From contig JANYFB010000280.1 of the NCBI GenBank assembly GCA_025362955.1, forward strand, positions 1 through 34,181: a DNA stretch of 34,181 nt, read 5' to 3'. A program made the position numbers and the translations under genes. Shown here one piece after another: positions 1 through 9,695 of the stretch (positions are counted from its first letter, which is position 1; the number at the start of each line of letters is the position of its first letter). Under the pieces are notes generated by a model. The model had not been told where the DNA came from. It made no database searches and saw nothing but the letters and a program-made list of their open reading frames with translations. This DNA is from Akkermansiaceae bacterium. GTDB lineage: Bacteria; Verrucomicrobiota; Verrucomicrobiia; Verrucomicrobiales; Akkermansiaceae.

Positions 1-1880
1 GCTCAACCACGATTTCCGCAGGAACCCTGAAGATGGGCTCTGGAACAGCACTTCCAGCCAATACACTGGCCAGCGGCGCGAACCTGGTCATCAACACTGG
101 AGGCACGCTGGACCTCAGTGCCAACAGTATCGCGCTCGGCGTAGTTCCGACCGGCACTGGGGGCACGATCACCAACGGCTCCGCCACGAACAGCACCGCG
201 ACATTGACTTTCAACGGTGGCGGCACCCTGGCTCAAACGCTCACCGACAGCAACTCCACCTCGGCGGGAACCGGCAAGCTAGCGCTTTCCATCACGGGTG
301 GAGCGCTGACGATTAATACCACCAATACCTACACCGGAGGCACCTCGATCACCGGTGGCACGGTTACGGCAAACGGATCAAACCCTTTCGGCGCGAATGC
401 CTCGACGGCCACCGTTTCCGTCACCAGTCCCGGCACCTTGATTCTCGCATCACCCGGCAACTTTACCTACTCCAACACCTTCAGCGGCAGCGGCCTGCTA
501 AAGGTTACGTCCCCGAACGCCGGCAGCGATACTATCGTCAACAATTTCGGCGTCTTCAGCGGGACCCTCGAAGTTGCGACATCGGGTAACAACAAGTTGC
601 AGATCAATTCCAGCATTCCCACGAATCTTTCCAGCGCTACTTTGCTGATTGATAATGGGAGTCAGTATTTCACCGGAGGCAACGTGAACTTCGGCACCAT
701 CAACTTACAGGGAATCGGCAACGGTGAAAATCGCGGCGCCATCCGCCTCAATGGCAACGGTACCACGACTGGCGTTCTCGGGGGAAATCTTTCCCTCCAA
801 GGCAACACCACCATCGGCAGCGAAGGCGGCACGCTCACGGGCAGCATCTCCACCGGAGTGGCTGGGACGAGCACTCTGACCATGGGAACGAGCAATAGCA
901 GCGGCGCGGCCCTTCTTAGTGGTGCCCTCTCCAACGGCACCGGCACTCTCGCTCTGACGCAGTTCAACGGCACTACCACTCTTTCCAGTACCAACACCTA
1001 CACCGGCGTGACGACAATCACTGCCGGTACGCTCAAAGCAGGCTCTACCGGAGCATTCAGTGCCAACTCGGCGGTCACCTTGGCGAATACATCAAGCGCG
1101 ATCCTGGACACCACAGGCTTCAACACTTCCGTCGGTTCCCTGAGTGGTGGCGGGGCCAGCGGCGGTAACGTCACACTCGGCTCGGCCACTTTGACATCCG
1201 GCAGCGATGGCAGCAGCACATCCTACGCAGGAGTAATTTCCGGCACCAATGGAGCGTTTACGAAAACCGGCGGCGGCACCCAAACTCTAACCGGCACCAG
1301 CTCCTACACCGGTGCAACTACCATCAATGGGGGCAGGTTGCTGGTAAATGGGAATATCTCTACCAGTTTGCTAACAACCGTTGCCTCCGCCGGGACGCTC
1401 GGAGGGTCCGGCACCGTTGGCGCGGTGACTGTCTTGTCCGGAGGAACGATCGCTCCCGGCAATAGTCCTGGCATTCTTTCCACGGGTAGCGCAACGCTTG
1501 ATGTCGGCTCCTCCTTGGGCATCGAAATCAATGGAACCACCGTTGGCACCACTTATGACCAGCTCAATGTCACCGGTTTGGTTTCTCTAGCAGGAGCAAT
1601 TTCTGTTAGCACAGGCTACACTCCGACCAATAGCACCTTGTTTTTCATTATTGCCAATGACAGCACCGATGCGATCACCGGTACTTTCAGCAATGCTACA
1701 ATCAACGGTGCAACCTACACCCTCGGCGGGCAGGATTTCCAAATCAGTTATTTCGGAGACTCCACCGGCAACACTTTTACCGGCGGTAACGATGTCGTGC
1801 TGATGGCTGTCCCCGAACCCTCAGCTGCCGCATTGCTAGGAGCTGTGGGTGTCATTCTGCTGCTCCGCCGACGCCGCTGA
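1..1880 (+). CDS. PATR (autotransporter-associated beta-strand repeat) surface protein with C-terminal PEP-CTERM sorting signal; 5' end truncated by window
   Basis: Frame is open from base 3 (STTISAGTLKMGSG...), so the listed ATG at 33 is internal. Repeated 'TYTGGTxITGGTL', 'NGTGTLALTQ', 'TKTGGGTQTLTGTSSYTGATTINGG' motifs. C-terminus VPEPSAAALLGAVGVILLLRRRR matches PEP-CTERM (VPEP + TM helix + Arg cluster). Confidence 0.9.
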   Translation, partial: STTISAGTLKMGSGTALPANTLASGANLVINTGGTLDLSANSIALGVVPTGTGGTITNGSATNSTATLTFNGGGTLAQTLTDSNSTSAGTGKLALSITGGALTINTTNTYTGGTSITGGTVTANGSNPFGANASTATVSVTSPGTLILASPGNFTYSNTFSGSGLLKVTSPNAGSDTIVNNFGVFSGTLEVATSGNNKLQINSSIPTNLSSATLLIDNGSQYFTGGNVNFGTINLQGIGNGENRGAIRLNGNGTTTGVLGGNLSLQGNTTIGSEGGTLTGSISTGVAGTSTLTMGTSNSSGAALLSGALSNGTGTLALTQFNGTTTLSSTNTYTGVTTITAGTLKAGSTGAFSANSAVTLANTSSAILDTTGFNTSVGSLSGGGASGGNVTLGSATLTSGSDGSSTSYAGVISGTNGAFTKTGGGTQTLTGTSSYTGATTINGGRLLVNGNISTSLLTTVASAGTLGGSGTVGAVTVLSGGTIAPGNSPGILSTGSATLDVGSSLGIEINGTTVGTTYDQLNVTGLVSLAGAISVSTGYTPTNSTLFFIIANDSTDAITGTFSNATINGATYTLGGQDFQISYFGDSTGNTFTGGNDVVLMAVPEPSAAALLGAVGVILLLRRRR

Positions 1881-1953
1881 TTTCCTTTCGATACTTTATT
1901 TTTTCATCTCTAAAATCTGCTCCATCTTTTCCATTACTAAACCATTTAAACCC

Positions 1954-4900
1954 ATGAAACTACATTCGTCTCACCGCGCTTTCCTCATCCTCGCTGGCTC
2001 CGCTACCGCATTCATTTTCACTCATTCGGCGCGGGCCGCGAATGCTGCTTGGTCCACCACTCCCGGTAGCATGTATTTCACCGGTAACAACTGGACGACC
2101 GGCGCCACTACCCCTGGAGCTCCTACCGGCACGATTGCTTCCGGCGATGGTCTCTATTTCGGCACCTCCAGCCTCACCACCCTTTATAACAACGAGACGG
2201 TCGGTTTTGCTGTAGGTGGCGGTGGCACCCCGGGATTTGTGTTCAATTCCGGCGCGGCAGCTTTCATCATCAATGGCAATTCGCTGGTTCTAAATGGCGA
2301 CATCACAAACAGCAGCACCAATCTTCAAACGATCAACACCCCGTTGACTTCTGGTTTCGCCCGCAATTTCACCACGTCAGCGGGTGGCGGCGATCTTACG
2401 TTTGGCGGTTCCCTCACGGCGACCGGCGGAGCAATCGCAAAAGCAGGGGCGGGTACGCTGACTCTCGGCGGCCCGACCAATACCTCGAACCAAGCGTTCA
2501 ATGTAAACGCCGGGACTTTGGATATCGGCGCCTATGGCATTACACTTTCCAACGGAACTCTTCTTCAAACAACCGGTAGCGGCACCGTTAATGCGACCGG
2601 GGGTGGGACGATCAAGCTAAATGTTGCCTTTGGTGACCTCGGGGTCTCAAGCGGCAGTGGAACGCTGACCATCAATGCGGTCATTGCCAATGGCTCGACA
2701 AACGGTATCGACCTCTATGGTGGAAGTGCGACGGGGACGGTCGTCTTGGGTGGGGCGAACACCCAAACCGGCAATAGCAATCTTCAACAAGGCAACCTGC
2801 GCCTTGCCAATAGTTTGGCACTACAGAATAGCACCCTCAACTTCAATGGCTTCGCAGCGAGTGGCACCAGCCTTACATTTGACTCATCCGTCGCCTCCAA
2901 CACATTTCTGTTAGGAGGACTCACGGCCAACGTATCTGGAGGAGCCTCCCGCGATTTCGCCCTGCAGAATACGGCTGCGGCACCCATTTCGCTAATTGTC
3001 GGTAATAACAACTCGGCCCAGACCTATGGCGGCATCATGAGCGGCGCGGGCAGCCTCACAAAAGTAGGGACAAACACACAGACACTAACAGGGGCCAATG
3101 CCTATACCGGCGGTACCGTTGTGACCTTGGGATTTCTGACCCTCGACTTCAACGCCGCTACGATTGCATCCAACATTCTCTACAATGGTGTAACGGCCGC
3201 CGGATTGACCTTGGGTGGAGCTTCTTCGGGAATGAACGGGGTTCCCGGCCAAGGTTTCCCGGGAGTAGCGACGCAAGCCAAAGCCAACACCGCTACCGTC
3301 CAGACTTTTGGTGGACTTACCTTAAATCCGAGTATGGATATCCTCACTGCCCGGGGAATCGGCACGGGTAACATGACGGTCACCCTCGGTGCCATCACGC
3401 ACAACCCAGGCGGGAGTATCAATTTCAGCCGTCTTAATGATGTGGTTGTCAGCACTGGTGCGGGCATCTTCGCTACCACCACTACTAACGGTGCAAGTGG
3501 TATCTTGGGAGCTTGGGCGGTGACAAATCCTGCCACAAGCCAAACCACCAATTTCGTAAATCCAACCGACTACGCAGCGGTCTCAGGGGGAAATATCGTA
3601 GCTTATACAGGCTACAACGTCGTGACAGGTGGAAGCACCCTTGCAAGTGTGGCGGCCAACAACAACCGCGTCACGGCGTCGGGAACCATCGCGCTGGCTG
3701 CAGCAGGCGTGGTCACCACGGACCTCAACACCCTCAGCCTCGCATCCACTGCCACGGGTGCGACTACCGTCACCATCGGCGCTTCCGGCACCCTCCGACT
3801 GGGTGCGAATGGCGGCATGTTCGACTCCAGTGGCGGCGGCAATATCACGGTCAGTGGCGGAACCCTAACCGCAGGTGGGACTCCCGATACAGCGGGTGAA
3901 ATCAACCTGATCGGCGGTGGTCCCAGCAATCCATTTACTTTAAATTCTGTCATCGCCAATAACGGCACGGGGGCTGTGGCTCTCTCGATCACCAGTTATG
4001 GAAATGGGAACATCACCATCGGGGGGACTAACACCTACACCGGCGGCACCTTCCTCAACAGCGGTCGCACGCAGGCAAATAGCAGCGCTGCGTTCGGCAC
4101 CGGGGCCGTCACAATCATGCCCTATGCACAGGCTTACTTGAATTCCTCAACCTTTGCCAATGACTTCAATATTTCCGGCAATGGCACGGGGAATACCGAC
4201 ACGCCCTCAGCCATTCGTTTTCAAGGACCCAACACAATCACCGGAAAAGTCACTTTGCTAAGTGATGCAGTGATCGGGATTCGCGGCGGTACGGGCAACT
4301 TCATCACCGGTAAAATCACCGGCAATTACAACTTGACCATCGGCGAGGGCACCGGCTTCGGCGACATCACCATCTCCAATACGGCCAACGACTTCGGTGG
4401 CAGGCTCAACATTAATAACGAGGCGGTGATTCTCGGAGCATCAGGAGTCATTCCCGATGCCAGCACCGTCAATTTCTCTAACGCGGCCTCAAAGCTGATC
4501 TTGAACGGGTTCAACGAAACCATCGGCGGGATACTCAACACCGGCGGCAACACCTCCGCGCTCTTCGAGGCTTCGGAAAGCGGCAGCAGCAAAGTCTCGG
4601 TCCTGACGGACAATCAGACGTTTAGCAGCACGTTCAACGGAATCCTCCGCAACTCCGCTAGTGGCTCGGGCAACCTCCTTTCGCTGGTCAAAACCGGTGC
4701 TGGGACTCTAACCCTGACCAACGCTGCGAATTTAAGCGGTTACACCGGCGGAACGACCATCAATGGGGGCGCGATTCAGTTAGGCGTAAGCAGCGGCGCC
4801 ACTTTCAGCGCCATCGGTTCCACTACTGGCGCATTGACCGTAAACACGGGCGGCACCTTGGACATGAATGGCTTCAATCAGACAGTCGGACCCCTGACTG

Positions 4901-7900
4901 GCACCGGCGGTCTTATTACTAGTAGCGCCGTCGGCACCCTGACTCTTACGACCGGGGATGTGACTAACACGACCTTCGCTGGTGCAATCCGGGATGGAAA
5001 CGCAACTTCGATCTCGCTGGTCAAACAAGGTGCCGGAACCCTCACACTCACCGGAATCAATACCTACTCAGGAACGACAACGGTCAATGTGGGCGCGCTT
5101 CAGATCGGAACGGGCGGCAGTATTGTCCCCGCCGCGGCGGTCACTCTATCAGGCACTGGAACCCTCATCGTTGGGGACGCGACAGGTCCCGTCGCGCAGA
5201 CTTTTAATAACCTTACTTCTGTCTCCGGATCGTCAATCGTCGGCGGTGCGGCCACTGCTTCGACACTAACCCTGAACGGAGCCGGTACTGTTACCTATCC
5301 AGCCTCCTTCGGCGGCGCGGGAACGAATCAGAACAATCTGAACCTGATCATCGCTGGCACGGCGTCGCCTGTTAGTATTCTTGGCGGCACCAGTACTTAT
5401 ACGGGAACGACCACGATCAACAGCGGCAGCAACCTGGCGCTCACGGGTAAATTGGGAACCACGGCCACCACCATCAATTCCGGCGGGACATTTTCCGGCT
5501 TCGGCAATGGCACCACCACAGGGGTCATCGGCGGAAATCTGACCGGCTCGGGCGGCGCTACCATTTCCCTTACAAACACCTCAGGCAGTCTAACGGCAGG
5601 CAACATCGCCCTTGGCAATGGCTCGGCCTATGGCGCAGGTAACTATTCGACTTTGACCTTCACCCTCGCAGCCGGAAATTTGGTGGAATCCTTGAACACG
5701 CCAGGCACGCTCAACATAAATAGTGGCGGTGCCTTCGTGAACGTGACCAACCCGGCGCAGAACGGCACCTTCGTTCTCGCCAATTACACCGGCGGACTTA
5801 CCGGCTCTGGTGGCTTCTCCCTCAGCAGCACGACTCCCAACGTCCTCACCCAAAACTCCGGGCGGAACGTCGAAACACTCACCGTAGGTTCTAACACGCT
5901 GACCCTCGTCATCAGCGGTGCGGGTGCTCCCGGAGTAGCCTACTTCAACGGCGGTGCTACGGTCGGAAGCAGGACCATTTGGAACAATCTTTCTGACCCG
6001 AGTTTCGTCAATTTCTCGACCGATCTAGCAGGATTGAATGACGGGGGAAATACAGTTGGCGCACTCAGCGATGTGATTCTCAATGCAAACAACGCCACGA
6101 CCAACGTAGGCAGTGCTTCGATCACCGAAACGCTCGGTGCCAGCACGATTATCAACAGCCTGCGGGTGAATGGTAACGGAACCACCACCATCGGTGCGGA
6201 TGGATCGATTCTTACAATCAATGCGTTGGGCGATGCCAATACCGATACCGGCGGCGGCTTCACCGGCAACCCCGCCGGTGTGGGTATCGTCATCGCCAGC
6301 AGTGCGAATGCCTTCACGGTGAACGTTCCTGTGGAATTGGGTAACGATCAATCCTGGACAAACAACTCCGGGAACTTGTTCACCAAATCAGGCACAGTGT
6401 CCGGGAAAGCCTTGGTTGCCTCTACCCTTGCCCTCAGCAACTCGAATTCCGGGGGCACCACCCTCCCAGGCATAATCGGAAACGGAGCGGGCGGCACGCT
6501 TGCTTTGGCCGTCAACAACACTGGCTCCGGGGTGACGACTCTAGGGGCAACGAATTCCTATAGTGGTGGTACCACTCTGAACGGCGGGACCTTAACCGCA
6601 ACCGTCAGCGGTGGTTTCGGCCTTGGAAACGTCACCGTTAATCCGACCAACACGACTGCCTCCGCAGCAGACGACAGCACCTTGAACACCAACGGAAGCA
6701 TCGCATCCACAGCCGCACTCACAGTAAATAGCGAAACGGGCGACGGCGGGTTCGGAATTGGCACAGTTAATTTCAACGGCGCTACCCCAGTGATCGGCAG
6801 TCTCTCTGGAAATGGTTTCGTCGTCCTCGATAATGCGGGCGGTACGGCATTCACCGTCGGCAGCACGAACAACCTTTCTTCAACATTCTCCGGTGTCATC
6901 TCAAACGGCCTGGGAACCGGCACCCTCATCAAGGCGGGCACGGGAACCCTGCTGCTCTCCGGGACTAACACCTTCACCGGCGGCACGATCCTGAACGCGG
7001 GAATCCTCCAAATCGGCAATGCAGGCGCCTTCGGCACCACCAGCCGGGCACTGGCATTCGGTGTGAATAGCACGGGCAAACTCCAACTGAACGGCACCAG
7101 CCTCTCCCTAACCGACCTCACCACCAACGCTACCGTCGGCACTCCCATCATCGAAAGCGGTTCGGCTTCTGCGGGAACTGATACACTAACCGTGACCACA
7201 GCCAGCACCGATGCCTATGCGGGCGTGCTGCAAAACGGTGGAACCCGTTTGCTTGGATTAACGAAGAGCGGTACGGGCACACTTACCTTAAGCGGAACCA
7301 ATACATTCAGCGGCAACATCGCGGTGACAGGTGGGACACTGGCAGTTGGCAACGTCGCCACTATTGGCGCCAATGTTTCAACCACTTCGGTAAATATCAC
7401 TAGCCCCGGCATCCTGGCAATCACTTCCACTGCCAACCAAACTTATGCAGACACGTTTACCGGAAATGGCAAAATTCTCTGCACTTTGAATACGGGAGGT
7501 TCGGACACGATTTTCACTAACTTCAATGCATTTACTGGCACTCTGGAGTTATCTGGACCCGGCGGAAACTCTAACAAGTTGCAAATCACGGGGAATATCA
7601 CCTCGAATCTTTCCACCGCTCAGTTGCAAGTGAATAACAATGCTCAGTATTTCACCGGCACAGGCACGGTGAACTTCGGTAACATCAGTATCATCGGCAA
7701 CGGCAACAACGAGAACCGCGGTGCCATCCGACTGAATACAGGTACGCTTGGCGGTAATATTTCGCTTGCTGGCAACTCTACAATCGGCAGCGAGGGTGGG
7801 GTGCTGACCGGCAACATCAGCAGCGGCATCGCCGGCAACAACACCCTCACGATGGGAACCGGCAATAGCACTGGCACAGCACTATTGAGTGGAAATGTCA

Positions 7901-9069
7901 GCAATGGCACCGGCACGCTTGCAATTACCCAAGCGAATGGAACCACCACCCTATCCGGCGCGAACAGCTACAGCGGTGCAACAACGATTAACTTCGGGGT
8001 CTTCAAGGCCGGTTCCACCGGAGCATTCAGCCCCGCCTCCGCAGTCACCTTGGCGAATACGAATGGCGCGACGCTCAATACCACCGGTTTCAACACCACC
8101 ATCGGCTCACTTGCTGGCGGTGGTGCCACCGGCGGGAACGTGGTCCTCGGCGCGGCCACCCTCACCACCGGTGCCATCGGCTCCACGACTTCATACGCCG
8201 GGGTGATTTCCGGCAGCGGAGGCGGACTCACGAAAACCGGAGCAGGCACCCAGACCCTCTCCGCCATCAATACCTACACCGGCGCAACTACCGTCAATGC
8301 CGGTATTTTAAAACTCGGCGCGGCAGGCTCCATCGCTGCCAGCTCGGGTGTTAGCTTGGCAACGGGAGCTGTGCTTGATACCACCGCACAATCATTCTCC
8401 ATGGCAGGCGGACAACCGTTCACCATTCACCTGGATGGCACAGGCGCTGGCTCCAGTGGGAAAATTTTGGCAGCAGGTCTTAACATCTCGAGTGGAGTCG
8501 TGAACCTCACCATCGACAACCCCCTCAACGACTCCGCCTATGTGATCGCCGATTACACCGGCACCGTTACCACAACCTTCGGCACGATCACTGGCATTCC
8601 CACCGGCTACACGATCAACTATGCTTACAACAGTGGCACTCAGATCGCAATCGTCCAATCTGGATATGACTCTTGGGCTTTAAGTTATGGACTTACCGGA
8701 GCGGATGCCCTCCCTAGCGCAGATCCAGATAACGATGGAATTAAAAATCTGTTGGAATATGTCCTCAGCGGTAATCCTACAGTTTCCTCTCAATCTATCC
8801 TACCTACCCAAGATAGTTCAGGTGCCAACCTCGTGTTCACCTTCACCCGCAGCGATGCTTCGGAAACGGACACCACCCAAATCTTCCAATATGGCACCGA
8901 TCTAACCGGATGGACGAATGTGTCTATCGGTGCCGCCAGTACTGGACCGGATGGAAATGGCGTCACCGTCGATATCGTTGAAAACCTCCTCGCCCCGGAC
9001 ACCGTCACCGTCACCGTTCCCAAGGGAGCCCACACGGTACTCTTCGGTCGCTTGGACGTGACCAAATAA
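1954..9069 (+). CDS. Giant PATR-repeat surface/secreted protein (about 2370 aa) with a verrucomicrobial-type C-terminal region (DPDNDGIKNLLEYVLSGNP)
   Basis: Long ORF; best start is ATG at 1954, giving signal peptide MKLHSSHRAFLILAGSATAFIFTHSARA. Dozens of 'GAGTLTLTGxNTYSGTTTVNxGxL' repeats. No recognisable beta-barrel or PEP-CTERM at the C-terminus. Confidence 0.9.
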   Translation: MKLHSSHRAFLILAGSATAFIFTHSARAANAAWSTTPGSMYFTGNNWTTGATTPGAPTGTIASGDGLYFGTSSLTTLYNNETVGFAVGGGGTPGFVFNSGAAAFIINGNSLVLNGDITNSSTNLQTINTPLTSGFARNFTTSAGGGDLTFGGSLTATGGAIAKAGAGTLTLGGPTNTSNQAFNVNAGTLDIGAYGITLSNGTLLQTTGSGTVNATGGGTIKLNVAFGDLGVSSGSGTLTINAVIANGSTNGIDLYGGSATGTVVLGGANTQTGNSNLQQGNLRLANSLALQNSTLNFNGFAASGTSLTFDSSVASNTFLLGGLTANVSGGASRDFALQNTAAAPISLIVGNNNSAQTYGGIMSGAGSLTKVGTNTQTLTGANAYTGGTVVTLGFLTLDFNAATIASNILYNGVTAAGLTLGGASSGMNGVPGQGFPGVATQAKANTATVQTFGGLTLNPSMDILTARGIGTGNMTVTLGAITHNPGGSINFSRLNDVVVSTGAGIFATTTTNGASGILGAWAVTNPATSQTTNFVNPTDYAAVSGGNIVAYTGYNVVTGGSTLASVAANNNRVTASGTIALAAAGVVTTDLNTLSLASTATGATTVTIGASGTLRLGANGGMFDSSGGGNITVSGGTLTAGGTPDTAGEINLIGGGPSNPFTLNSVIANNGTGAVALSITSYGNGNITIGGTNTYTGGTFLNSGRTQANSSAAFGTGAVTIMPYAQAYLNSSTFANDFNISGNGTGNTDTPSAIRFQGPNTITGKVTLLSDAVIGIRGGTGNFITGKITGNYNLTIGEGTGFGDITISNTANDFGGRLNINNEAVILGASGVIPDASTVNFSNAASKLILNGFNETIGGILNTGGNTSALFEASESGSSKVSVLTDNQTFSSTFNGILRNSASGSGNLLSLVKTGAGTLTLTNAANLSGYTGGTTINGGAIQLGVSSGATFSAIGSTTGALTVNTGGTLDMNGFNQTVGPLTGTGGLITSSAVGTLTLTTGDVTNTTFAGAIRDGNATSISLVKQGAGTLTLTGINTYSGTTTVNVGALQIGTGGSIVPAAAVTLSGTGTLIVGDATGPVAQTFNNLTSVSGSSIVGGAATASTLTLNGAGTVTYPASFGGAGTNQNNLNLIIAGTASPVSILGGTSTYTGTTTINSGSNLALTGKLGTTATTINSGGTFSGFGNGTTTGVIGGNLTGSGGATISLTNTSGSLTAGNIALGNGSAYGAGNYSTLTFTLAAGNLVESLNTPGTLNINSGGAFVNVTNPAQNGTFVLANYTGGLTGSGGFSLSSTTPNVLTQNSGRNVETLTVGSNTLTLVISGAGAPGVAYFNGGATVGSRTIWNNLSDPSFVNFSTDLAGLNDGGNTVGALSDVILNANNATTNVGSASITETLGASTIINSLRVNGNGTTTIGADGSILTINALGDANTDTGGGFTGNPAGVGIVIASSANAFTVNVPVELGNDQSWTNNSGNLFTKSGTVSGKALVASTLALSNSNSGGTTLPGIIGNGAGGTLALAVNNTGSGVTTLGATNSYSGGTTLNGGTLTATVSGGFGLGNVTVNPTNTTASAADDSTLNTNGSIASTAALTVNSETGDGGFGIGTVNFNGATPVIGSLSGNGFVVLDNAGGTAFTVGSTNNLSSTFSGVISNGLGTGTLIKAGTGTLLLSGTNTFTGGTILNAGILQIGNAGAFGTTSRALAFGVNSTGKLQLNGTSLSLTDLTTNATVGTPIIESGSASAGTDTLTVTTASTDAYAGVLQNGGTRLLGLTKSGTGTLTLSGTNTFSGNIAVTGGTLAVGNVATIGANVSTTSVNITSPGILAITSTANQTYADTFTGNGKILCTLNTGGSDTIFTNFNAFTGTLELSGPGGNSNKLQITGNITSNLSTAQLQVNNNAQYFTGTGTVNFGNISIIGNGNNENRGAIRLNTGTLGGNISLAGNSTIGSEGGVLTGNISSGIAGNNTLTMGTGNSTGTALLSGNVSNGTGTLAITQANGTTTLSGANSYSGATTINFGVFKAGSTGAFSPASAVTLANTNGATLNTTGFNTTIGSLAGGGATGGNVVLGAATLTTGAIGSTTSYAGVISGSGGGLTKTGAGTQTLSAINTYTGATTVNAGILKLGAAGSIAASSGVSLATGAVLDTTAQSFSMAGGQPFTIHLDGTGAGSSGKILAAGLNISSGVVNLTIDNPLNDSAYVIADYTGTVTTTFGTITGIPTGYTINYAYNSGTQIAIVQSGYDSWALSYGLTGADALPSADPDNDGIKNLLEYVLSGNPTVSSQSILPTQDSSGANLVFTFTRSDASETDTTQIFQYGTDLTGWTNVSIGAASTGPDGNGVTVDIVENLLAPDTVTVTVPKGAHTVLFGRLDVTK

Positions 9070-9258
9070 AACTCATGGTACAAGTCTCAAAAATTCTGAC
9101 TGACGAGATTTCCAAGGTAACTTAATTTTTACTGCATCGCCTCATTGTCCGAACCAAATTCGCTCCCCTGCCCCTTGGTGAAAAGGGCAGGTCAAAAAGC
9201 TCGGCTGTCTTCAAACACGGGCGAGCGTTGCAAACCCAAAAACCCCTCAGCTGATCAA

Positions 9259-9558
9259 ATGAAATTCCGTGTTTTCGGGGGACTTCCCGTGCGTCTGCAA
9301 ACTCTCTCGATAGTTTGTCGGCTTGGCCTCACCGTCATGCTCCTCAGCTCATCGCAGATTGTAAGTGCAACACCTGAAGTGTTCACTTCGGAGATTACCC
9401 CGCCGCTGACCGGTCCCGTTAAATCTCGCGCCACGCTTCGCAGTGAAACTGCTGCCTCTTGGATGAAAGTTCCAGAACCATCGGGCGCGGCCTTGTTCGG
9501 TGGACTTGGTGCGCTGTTACTGCTCCGTCGCCGCCGCGAACCCAATCTCTCGCACTAA
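9259..9558 (+). CDS. Short (99 aa) PEP-CTERM protein with N-terminal signal/TM segment
   Basis: ATG 9259: MKFRVFGGLPVRLQTLSIVCRLGLTVMLLSSSQIVSA... ending VPEPSGAALFGGLGALLLLRRRREPNLSH, a clear PEP-CTERM tail. Listed start at 9145 is a non-ATG upstream extension. Confidence 0.7.
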   Translation: MKFRVFGGLPVRLQTLSIVCRLGLTVMLLSSSQIVSATPEVFTSEITPPLTGPVKSRATLRSETAASWMKVPEPSGAALFGGLGALLLLRRRREPNLSH

Positions 9559-9695
9559 TCCGTGGTGAGCGTGGCTGGAATAAGGTCGTGTGATCGGTTT
9601 GATGTGAATTGGTCGAAAGGTTAGAGACCTCGTGGCGTTATTGGTATGCACGTCCCGTCTGACCGGGTCGTTACGTCCCGCTTCCTAATCATTCT

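Noticed and set aside
662-8658. Long antisense ORFs within the PATR genes (e.g. 6558-7208 minus, 216 aa; 7644-7949 minus)
   Set aside because: Val/Pro/Leu-rich translations are the mirror of Gly/Thr/Asn-rich repeat codons on the plus strand; no signal peptide or family resemblance. Composition artefacts.
9120-9258. Possible riboswitch: hairpin CTGCCCCTTGGTGAAAAGGGCAG (9168-9190) upstream of the mini PEP-CTERM gene
   Set aside because: Only one imperfect stem; I could not match it to the cobalamin, c-di-GMP or other riboswitch consensus I know, and it lacks a U-tract for a terminator.
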